DNA from: CALBMX01 sp047629095 | GTDB lineage: Bacteria > Planctomycetota > UBA1135 > GCA-002686595 | Reading direction: 5' to 3' | NCBI GenBank assembly: GCA_047629095.1 | Contig: JBLHWM010000148.1 | Span: 1 to 8,544, forward strand | Length of the DNA stretch: 8,544 bases | Shown: piece after piece, positions 1 to 6,864 of the stretch | How positions within the stretch are numbered: position 1 is the first letter of the stretch | Layout: each line of letters starts with the position of its first letter | The notes under the pieces: generated by a model | Database searches by the model: none | What the model saw: only the letters and a program-made list of their open reading frames with translations | What the model was told of the DNA's origin: nothing | Position numbers and translations under genes: made by a program

Positions 1-1
1 C

Positions 2-3000
2 GTTCCGCCGACCCAAGACAGCGAGTACGTCGGCCTGGGTGCAATTGACGGCTACATTGGTGCCGAACTCAAGGCCCACGGCCTGTCGCCGTCTCCTCGC
101 GCCGACGCCGCGATCTTGGTGCGCCGGCTAATGCTCGATGTCACAGGACTGCCCCCGACCCCAAGCGAGGTCGCAGGCTTCAGCGCTGCGTACGCAGTTG
201 ACCCCGAAGGGACCTGGAACACTTGGACCCTGCGTCTATTAACGGAAGAGCCCTACGTCAGCCGCTACGCCGAGCGCATGACGACCCCCTGGCTCGACCA
301 GGCACGTTACGGAGACACATCGGGTATCCATACCGACGCCGGCCGCCAGATTTGGCCCTGGCGCGACTGGGTGCTTGAGGCCTACCGCAACAACATGCCC
401 TTCGATCAGTTCCTCACGGAGCAGCTCGCCGGGGATCTGCTGCCCGATGCCACGACGGGCCAGATCATCGCCAGCGGGTTCAATCGCAACCACATCATCA
501 CGGACGAGGGCGGCGCCATCGACGAGGAGGCTCTGGCGGAGTACTCGGTCGATCGCGTCAGCACCACCGGCGAGGTCTTCCTTGGGCTCACCACGGCCTG
601 CGCTCGATGCCACGACCACAAGTTCGACCCGACGACCCAGGAGGACTTCTACCGCTTCTATTCGTTCTTCAGCTCTATCGACGAGCCTGGGCTATACTCC
701 CAGCAACCGAACCCAAACCGGGCATTCGAGCCGTTTCTAGAGGTTCCTTCCGAAGAGCAGCTAGCCGAGCGCGCCATTTTGGCTACCAAGCTAGCCGACG
801 GTCGATCAGCACTCTCGGAGCCTAGTGCGGACGAGCAGGCAGCCTTCGACTCGTTCCTGCAAGACCTACCAGGAGAGCTCGACCTCACCTGGGTGGACTA
901 CGAGATCACCGACACGGAGTCCACTGGTGGTGCCGACCTGGTGCCCCAGGAAGATGGCAGCGTCCTGGCATCTGGGGCGAACCCCGCGGTGGATGTGCAC
1001 CAGTTCACGCTCCACACGAACGCTGTGGACATGCGCCTCTTACAGCTCGATGTACTTCGGGACGAGACGTTTGTGAACGGCGCGCCTGGGCGTGCGGACA
1101 ACGGTAACGCGGTGTTGACCTCTTTCGTCATGGAAGCGGTCTCGACGCTGGATCCTTCGGTGCGCAAGACCATTGATGTCAGCTGGGCTTGGGCGAGCTT
1201 CGCCCAGACGAACGACGACTGGGGGATTCAGCGCGCCTTCGACAACCGGCCCAACAAGGGCTGGGCCATCGCGGGGCACACGGAAGGCGGCGGCCGCACC
1301 GCGCTCTTCCTGGCCTCGGAGCCCTTCGGCTTCGAAGGCGGGACCACCGTGGAGATCAGCCTCGGCTACGAGTCCATCTGGGCGGCCCACAGCTTCGGGC
1401 GCGTGCGCTTCGGCTTGGGCAAGCTTGATCCCGGCGCGATCGACCGCATTCCCTTGGCCGGCGGACGTTGGTACGAGACCGGCGCCTTCCCCGTGGCCGA
1501 CGCGTCCGTCGCCTACGACGGCGCCTTCGGACCCGAGCTCGACGGCACCTTGGATCCGGCCGTGGACTTCGACACCACGGGCGCGCCGGGACGCATGTGG
1601 ACCTACCGCGAGGCCTATCTCGACGGCCAAGTGAATCCCCTGGCTGCGGGCGTCAACGTCCACTATGTAGCCAAGGAACTCTGGAGTCCAGACGCCCGGG
1701 AGCTCGAGGTCAGCCTGGGTTCGGACGACGGCTTCGCACTCTTCGTGAACGGGAAGCTGGTCTCGTCCAAGCAGGCGCCCCGGGGCGCTGCGCCGGACCA
1801 GGATCGAGCGACGATCAACTTGCTGCCCGGTCGCAACACGATCGTCTTCAAGGTCATCAACACCGGCGGTCAGGCGGGCTTCTACTTCAAGGCTCTCGAG
1901 GCGGAGCAGGCCTTGACCGGCGGCTTGGTCGCTGGACTCTTGCAACGGACGGAGGGCGAGATTGCAACCGCCCAGGAGACGACCGCGGACCAGGCCATCT
2001 TGCACTCCTGGCGACTCGCGTACTCACCCACCTACAAGTCCATCCTCGAGATCGAGGCCGGATTGATCGCCGCTCAAATGGAGCTTGAGGCCGCGGTGCC
2101 GCGCACCATGGTTATGCGCGAGCGCGATGAGCCCCGCCCGACCTTTGTGCTGATCCGGGGCGAGTACGACCAGCCCGATAAAACGCGCCCCGTGGAGCCT
2201 GGAGTGCCCAGGTATCTCAGCGGTTTTGGCGCCGAGCACCTGCCCACGGATCGACGCGCGACGCGCCTCGACCTAGCCAACTGGATGACGGATCCAGAGA
2301 ATCCCCTGGTTGCCCGGGTTGCGGTGAACCGCATCTGGCAAGTCCTCTTTGGCACGGGGCTCGTCACCTCCTCCGGTGACTTCGGGCTCCAGGGTGCCTG
2401 GCCTAGCCACCCTGAGCTGCTCGACCACTTGGCGGTCGGCTTCGTCGAAGACGGCTGGAATGTGAAGAACCTGATTCACCGTATATTGATCAGCGAGACC
2501 TACCGCCAGTCCTCGCACATGGACGACGAGCTAGCGGCCTTGGATCCTGGTGGCGCGCTACTCGGACGCTATCCCGCAAGGCGTTTGACCGGCGAGGCGA
2601 TTCGCGATGGCGCTCTGTATGCGGCCGGCCTGCTCGAAGAGAAGCTCGGCGGACCCTCGGTCAAGCCGTACCAACCCGCAGGCCTGTGGAGCGAGGTCTC
2701 CATGCCCGCCTCCAACACGGGCAAGTTCGAAGTGGGCACTGGACAGGAGCTCTACCGCCGCAGCGTTTACACCTACTGGAAGCGGGCCGCACCGCCACCG
2801 TCCATGTTGACCTTTGACGCGCCGTCCCGGGAGAGCTGCACCGTCATGCGCGGCAGCACCAACACGCCGCTCCAAGCCCTGGTGCTCTGGAACGATGAGC
2901 AGTTTGTCGAGGCCGCGCGCAACCTTGCAATGCGCGGCTTGGGCATGCCGAAGGAGCAGGGACTCCGCGCGCTGTTCCTGCGCTGCACGGGCGCCGAGCC

Positions 3001-3223
3001 AGACACGGAGGAGCTCGCTCTCTTGGGCGCCACTTTGGACGCACTGATCGTCAGGTACGAAGGCGCGCCCGAAGACGCTAGCGCCTTGATCTCGGTTGGC
3101 ATGGGCGCCATGCCCAGCGCTGAAGAGCTGCGCGAGCTTGGTAGCACGACCGGCGAACTCGCGGCGTGGACCCTTGTGGCCAGCGCTGTGCTCAACCTCC
3201 ACGCAACCATCACCCAGCGCTAA
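2..3223 (+). CDS. PSCyt2/PSD1 (DUF1549-DUF1553) planctomycete surface protein, 5'-truncated
   Basis: The reading frame is already open at base 2, so the N-terminus lies outside the window; 1073 residues are visible. A TTG at 116 is internal, because the residues before it already match the DUF1549 family (GYIGAELKAHGLSPSP, then RRLMLDVTGLPPTP). Domains in visible numbering: DUF1549 about 1-230, with CARCHDHKFDP at 200-210, which contains a CXXCH heme-type motif; a discoidin (F5/8-C)-like stretch about 395-477 (AFDNRPNKGWAI, GGTTVEISL); a PA14/jelly-roll-like beta domain about 490-640 (LGSDDGFALFVNGKLV, GFYFKAL); DUF1553 about 750-1010 (NPLVARVAVNRIWQ, RGSTNTPLQALVLWND); and a family-typical tail (AAWTLVASAVLNLHATITQR). 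Related proteins often begin with a signal peptide and a PSCyt1 cytochrome domain, which would be in the missing part. The protein is probably envelope-located. The family's reaction is not established; carbohydrate binding by the middle domains is inference. The next gene starts 2 bases downstream. Confidence 0.93.
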   Translation, partial: VPPTQDSEYVGLGAIDGYIGAELKAHGLSPSPRADAAILVRRLMLDVTGLPPTPSEVAGFSAAYAVDPEGTWNTWTLRLLTEEPYVSRYAERMTTPWLDQARYGDTSGIHTDAGRQIWPWRDWVLEAYRNNMPFDQFLTEQLAGDLLPDATTGQIIASGFNRNHIITDEGGAIDEEALAEYSVDRVSTTGEVFLGLTTACARCHDHKFDPTTQEDFYRFYSFFSSIDEPGLYSQQPNPNRAFEPFLEVPSEEQLAERAILATKLADGRSALSEPSADEQAAFDSFLQDLPGELDLTWVDYEITDTESTGGADLVPQEDGSVLASGANPAVDVHQFTLHTNAVDMRLLQLDVLRDETFVNGAPGRADNGNAVLTSFVMEAVSTLDPSVRKTIDVSWAWASFAQTNDDWGIQRAFDNRPNKGWAIAGHTEGGGRTALFLASEPFGFEGGTTVEISLGYESIWAAHSFGRVRFGLGKLDPGAIDRIPLAGGRWYETGAFPVADASVAYDGAFGPELDGTLDPAVDFDTTGAPGRMWTYREAYLDGQVNPLAAGVNVHYVAKELWSPDARELEVSLGSDDGFALFVNGKLVSSKQAPRGAAPDQDRATINLLPGRNTIVFKVINTGGQAGFYFKALEAEQALTGGLVAGLLQRTEGEIATAQETTADQAILHSWRLAYSPTYKSILEIEAGLIAAQMELEAAVPRTMVMRERDEPRPTFVLIRGEYDQPDKTRPVEPGVPRYLSGFGAEHLPTDRRATRLDLANWMTDPENPLVARVAVNRIWQVLFGTGLVTSSGDFGLQGAWPSHPELLDHLAVGFVEDGWNVKNLIHRILISETYRQSSHMDDELAALDPGGALLGRYPARRLTGEAIRDGALYAAGLLEEKLGGPSVKPYQPAGLWSEVSMPASNTGKFEVGTGQELYRRSVYTYWKRAAPPPSMLTFDAPSRESCTVMRGSTNTPLQALVLWNDEQFVEAARNLAMRGLGMPKEQGLRALFLRCTGAEPDTEELALLGATLDALIVRYEGAPEDASALISVGMGAMPSAEELRELGSTTGELAAWTLVASAVLNLHATITQR

Positions 3224-3225
3224 GA

Positions 3226-4731
3226 ATGACGAACTACGATCCCATCGCCGCGCGCAAGTTACTGCTGACCCGGCGGCGTCTCTTCGGCCTCTCGGCAACC
3301 GCTCTTGGCGGCTTGCTTGGCCGCGCTTCCTTGGGCTCCTTGCTCGGCGCGGATGCCGCCCGGGGCGCAACCCTTGGGCCCGCTATCGCAAGCGGTGCCA
3401 GCCCGCTCGGCAACCTTGGCATCGGCGGCCCCCACTTCCCCGCCAAGGCCAAGCGCGTCATCTACATGCACATGGAGGGCGGCCCAAGCCAGCTCGACCT
3501 CTTTGATTACAAGCCCGGCCTGCGCGCGCGTTTTGACCAGGACCTGCCCAGCTCGATCCTCAACGGCCAGCGCCTCACGGGCATGACCAGTGGCCAAGCG
3601 CGCTTCCCGGTCGCACCAAGCAGGTTCCGCTTCAGTCGCTATCCGAACAGCCAGAATGGCGCCTGGCTATCGGAGCTCCTGCCACACACCGGCAGCGTCG
3701 CCCGGGACCTCTGCATCGTGCGCTCGATGCACACGGATGCGATCAACCACGAGCCGGCGATCACCTTCTTCCAGACTGGCAACCAGGTTCCCGGTCGACC
3801 GAGCTTCGGCTCGTGGATGAGCTACGGACTTGGCAACGCGAACGAGAACCTGCCCGCCTTCGTGGTCTTGATCAGCCAGGGTTTCGGCAACATGCAAGCC
3901 CTGAGCGAGCGCTTCTGGAGCAGCGGCTTCCTGAACGGCGAACACCAGGGCTGTAAGATTCGAACGGGGGACAATCCGGTGCTCTACCTGAAGGATCCCG
4001 CGGGCGTCTCCCGAAAAGATCGCAGGCGCATGCTGGACCTGGTCGGCGCGCTGAATGAGAAGGAAGAGGCGCGCAGCTTCGACCCCGAGATCGCGACGCG
4101 CATGGCCCAATACGAGATGGCCTACCGCATGCAGATGTCGGTGCCGGACCTGGTCGACTTCAAAGATGAGACCGAGGACACCCTGGCCATGTACGGGCCC
4201 GAGGTGCAGAAGCCCGGCACGTTTGCTGCGAACTGCCTGCTGGCCCGTCGGCTCGCGGAGCGCGGTGTGCGCTTCATCCAGCTGTACATGCGCGGGTGGG
4301 ACGCCCACGCGAACTTGCCGAAGGAGATACGCGACCAGACGGCCGCCGTGGACCAACCCCAGGCGGCCCTGATTCGCGACCTCGATCAACGCGGTCTACT
4401 CGAAGATACGATCGTGCTCTGGTCCGGCGAGTTTGGCCGCACGGTCTACAGCCAAGGCACCTTGACCGAGACGAACTACGGCCGCGATCACCACCCGCGC
4501 GCCTTCACCAGCTGGCTCGCAGGTGGCGGTTTCAAGCGCGGCATCGTGCACGGCGAGACCGACGATTTCGGCTACAACATCGTTCGTGATCCCGTGTCCG
4601 TCCACGACCTGCACGCGACCATGCTGCACCAGCTAGGCTTCGATCACGAGCGCCTCACCCACCGAGTCCAGGGCCGCGACTTCCGCTTGACGGACGTCGA
4701 GGGCACTGTTCAACACAGCCTCTTGGGCTAA
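3226..4731 (+). CDS. DUF1501 family protein, Tat-exported, alkaline-phosphatase-like fold
   Basis: This 501-residue protein is the usual genetic partner of DUF1549/DUF1553 proteins. ATG at 3226 is preferred over an in-frame GTG at 3166: it lies 2 bases after the upstream stop and puts a twin-arginine signal at the N-terminus (TRRRLFG, residues 15-21, then a hydrophobic stretch to about 42). Family motifs seen: IYMHMEGGPSQLDLFD (79-94), NHEPAITFFQTGNQ with H175, a GWDAH motif (357-361), WSGEFGRT (399-406) and GRDHHPR (419-425). The C-terminal HDLHATMLHQLGFDHERLTH is also typical. DUF1501 belongs to the alkaline phosphatase/sulfatase superfamily, where conserved Asp and His residues bind metal; the D and H residues in these motifs are candidates for such a role. 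Its substrate is unknown. Tat export suggests folding, perhaps metal loading, before export. Length is normal for the family and no damage is visible. No Shine-Dalgarno sequence is seen; translation is probably coupled to the upstream gene. Confidence 0.93.
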   Translation: MTNYDPIAARKLLLTRRRLFGLSATALGGLLGRASLGSLLGADAARGATLGPAIASGASPLGNLGIGGPHFPAKAKRVIYMHMEGGPSQLDLFDYKPGLRARFDQDLPSSILNGQRLTGMTSGQARFPVAPSRFRFSRYPNSQNGAWLSELLPHTGSVARDLCIVRSMHTDAINHEPAITFFQTGNQVPGRPSFGSWMSYGLGNANENLPAFVVLISQGFGNMQALSERFWSSGFLNGEHQGCKIRTGDNPVLYLKDPAGVSRKDRRRMLDLVGALNEKEEARSFDPEIATRMAQYEMAYRMQMSVPDLVDFKDETEDTLAMYGPEVQKPGTFAANCLLARRLAERGVRFIQLYMRGWDAHANLPKEIRDQTAAVDQPQAALIRDLDQRGLLEDTIVLWSGEFGRTVYSQGTLTETNYGRDHHPRAFTSWLAGGGFKRGIVHGETDDFGYNIVRDPVSVHDLHATMLHQLGFDHERLTHRVQGRDFRLTDVEGTVQHSLLG

Positions 4732-4742
4732 CTCGAACCGCA

Positions 4743-6818
4743 ATGCCCTTCCTTACCACATTAGCTAGTCTCGATCTGTCCGCCGTTGATTGGGCCGAGG
4801 CCATTGGGCGCCTGCACCCGATGCTGCTGCACATGCCCATCGGCTTGATCGTCGTCCTAGCGATCTTGGAGTTCCCGCACCTTTTCAAGAAGTCAGCTCC
4901 CGTTCACGACACCCCGCGCACGGTGCTGGTCACGGTGCTGGCCGTCTCCAGCATGGCGAGCGCTACGGCAGGCTGGTTGCTGCATGAAGGTGGTGGCTAC
5001 GGCCACCCCGTGGAGTGGCACGAGTGGCTTGGCGTTGGGCTCGCATTCTTGACCGTTGCCATCGCGATCGCCTATTGGCGCAAGTCCGAGACCTACACCT
5101 TGGGCGTGATTGCCGCGTTCATTTTGGTCATCCCCACGGCGCACCTCGGTGCGACCATGACCCACGGTGAAGGCTTCTTGACCGATCCCTGGTTGGCCGC
5201 CTTTGCCGATGAGGACGAGCAGTCCAGCTCCGAGCTCGCAGATGGAGAGCCTGGATTTAGCCAGGCCATTCAACAGACCCCCGCAGAAGGCACCGAGCAT
5301 ACTGGTCTAGAAGGCCAACCGAAAAGTGCTGGCAGCACGATTGGCGATGCAGCGGCCGCTCACCTAGCCGATGGATCAGATGACACGGCCCAAGTTGATA
5401 GCGTGACTGGCACGGTCCAGGAACCGGTCGTCGAGACTTTGCTCGTCTTGACTTATGCCGACATCGCGCCGGTCTTCAGGGACTACTGCGTCAAGTGCCA
5501 CGGCACCCGCAAGCGCAAGGGAGACCTCGCGCTTCACAGCCTAGAATCGATCCTCGCCGGCGGCGAACACGGCGCGGTGATCGTCCCCGGCGACCCCCTG
5601 AACAGCAAGCTGATTACCAGCCTGAGCCTGCCCCTCGAAGACGAACATCACATGCCCCCGGAAGGCAAGCGGCAGCCCTCGGCGGACGCGATTGCCCAGC
5701 TCACTCTCTGGGTCCAAGGCATGGACAGCGCGGCTCTGAACAGTACCCTCGAGGGCTCTTCCCCGGATGCGGAGTCAGGCGCGGAACCCGCTTCGCCAGA
5801 GGACCCGGCAGCTGCGTCCGACGGTGATCCCGAGCTGAAGCAGGCCGCCCTAGACGAACGCGAGTTCCTGCTCCTGGATTCCATGGAAGGTGGTCTCGCG
5901 CACCAGCGCTCGGACGGCTTTATCCCCTTCCGGCTCGACCCCTCTCAAACAAATGAGCAGCAGGTCGCTCGCTATTCGGCCATCGTCGATTCCCTTGAGC
6001 AGTCGATGCCTATAGCCGCGCTTCGCCAGGTGCAAACGATCCCAGAGCAGACGAACTTCGCCCAGGTGAAGCCAAGCCAAGCGGCTTTGGATGCACTCTC
6101 AGCACATCAAGTGCACGTGGAGTCGCTTGGCGAGAACTCCACTCTGCTGCGCCTCGACTTCACCGCAGCCGCGATCCAAGAGCAGAGCATCTCGTCCCTG
6201 ATCGCCCCGATCGCAGGGATCGTTGGGGAGGTCTGCCTGTACGGCCAGAGTCCCACCTCCAACGACCTGACCTTGCTCGGCATGATGCCCAATCTCAAGG
6301 ACTTAGATCTGCGCAGCTTGCGAGTGCAGCCCTTTGCGCTGAACCTGCTCTTCCTCAACCAGCTCCGCGCTTCTACATCGATCACTTCCCTGAACCTCTC
6401 CTCCACACCCGTCTCTGGCTCAGGACACTACGACCTCGCCGTGATGCAGGGCCTGAAGCGGGTTCACCTCTGGGGCGCCGGTATCCCGGGAGATGATCTA
6501 AGGGAACTCGCGGAGCTTAGGCCCGAACTTGCTGTCCTAGGTTTGGGGATTGAGAGGGATGCGGCAATCGAGGTGGAACCCGAGGTTGCCTTCACGAAGT
6601 ACGTGCCCGAGCCTGGCGCGGACGTGGATGAGTCGACAGTCACCGCTCCAGCGGAAGCGGTCCCCGAGAACAAGACCTGCCCCGTCTCCAACAAGCCTGT
6701 GGTCCCGGCCTTCACCGTGGTCCATGAGGGACGCACGATTGGTTTCTGCTGTGCGAACTGCCCGAAGTCTTTCGTGGCCGACCCGGCCAAGTACCTGGCG
6801 ATTCTAGATAAGAAATAG
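4743..6818 (+). CDS. DUF2231 membrane protein with cytochrome c (PSCyt1-like), LRR and C-terminal YHS/TRASH-like domains
   Basis: The protein has 691 residues and starts with ATG 11 bases after the DUF1501 stop. Modules in order: DUF2231 with four predicted membrane helices about 24-44, 59-80, 94-112 and 119-137, opened by the family motif RLHPMLLHMPIGL and closed by AHLGATMTHGEGF; an acidic, low-complexity linker about 150-235; a cytochrome c domain about 236-326 with heme motif CVKCH (249-253), the planctomycete-type phrase HHMPPEGKRQ and likely axial Met304; a second acidic linker about 330-370; leucine-rich repeats about 465-603 (NLKDLDLRSL, GLKRVHLWGAGI); and a cysteine cluster with C646, C669, C670 and C673 (CPVSNKP, FCCANCPKSF) resembling YHS/TRASH metal-binding domains. 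The soluble part is probably periplasmic, since c-type heme attachment occurs there. Likely role: membrane-anchored electron transfer or metal sensing/binding partner for the neighbouring envelope proteins. The exact function is unknown. Confidence 0.9.
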   Translation: MPFLTTLASLDLSAVDWAEAIGRLHPMLLHMPIGLIVVLAILEFPHLFKKSAPVHDTPRTVLVTVLAVSSMASATAGWLLHEGGGYGHPVEWHEWLGVGLAFLTVAIAIAYWRKSETYTLGVIAAFILVIPTAHLGATMTHGEGFLTDPWLAAFADEDEQSSSELADGEPGFSQAIQQTPAEGTEHTGLEGQPKSAGSTIGDAAAAHLADGSDDTAQVDSVTGTVQEPVVETLLVLTYADIAPVFRDYCVKCHGTRKRKGDLALHSLESILAGGEHGAVIVPGDPLNSKLITSLSLPLEDEHHMPPEGKRQPSADAIAQLTLWVQGMDSAALNSTLEGSSPDAESGAEPASPEDPAAASDGDPELKQAALDEREFLLLDSMEGGLAHQRSDGFIPFRLDPSQTNEQQVARYSAIVDSLEQSMPIAALRQVQTIPEQTNFAQVKPSQAALDALSAHQVHVESLGENSTLLRLDFTAAAIQEQSISSLIAPIAGIVGEVCLYGQSPTSNDLTLLGMMPNLKDLDLRSLRVQPFALNLLFLNQLRASTSITSLNLSSTPVSGSGHYDLAVMQGLKRVHLWGAGIPGDDLRELAELRPELAVLGLGIERDAAIEVEPEVAFTKYVPEPGADVDESTVTAPAEAVPENKTCPVSNKPVVPAFTVVHEGRTIGFCCANCPKSFVADPAKYLAILDKK

Positions 6819-6864
6819 CTCCCACAGAGACCGTCCGGCCTCCACTCCCCTTCCAAGTCATCCT

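Noticed and set aside
116..118. TTG as the start of the first gene
   Set aside because: The frame is open to the window edge, and the residues before it match the DUF1549 N-terminal region, so the gene begins outside the window.
1040..2005. Minus-strand open frame of 321 codons opposite the first gene
   Set aside because: It is the shadow of a high-GC coding region. Its product shows no domain, while the plus-strand frame matches a known family throughout.
3166..3225. Upstream GTG start for the DUF1501 gene
   Set aside because: It would overlap the previous gene by 58 bases and add 20 residues ahead of the twin-arginine signal; the ATG at 3226 fits the family better.
2558..3370. Minus-strand open frame of 270 codons across the junction of the first two genes
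   Set aside because: Its product is arginine/alanine-rich with no recognisable domain, and it overlaps two well-supported plus-strand genes.
3667..4389. Minus-strand open frame of 240 codons inside the DUF1501 gene
   Set aside because: It lies antisense to a region with clear DUF1501 motifs and shows no independent evidence of coding.
6819..6864. Terminator or promoter in the largest gap within the operon
   Set aside because: Only a pyrimidine-rich stretch is present; there is no stable hairpin with a T-tract and no recognisable -35/-10 pair.
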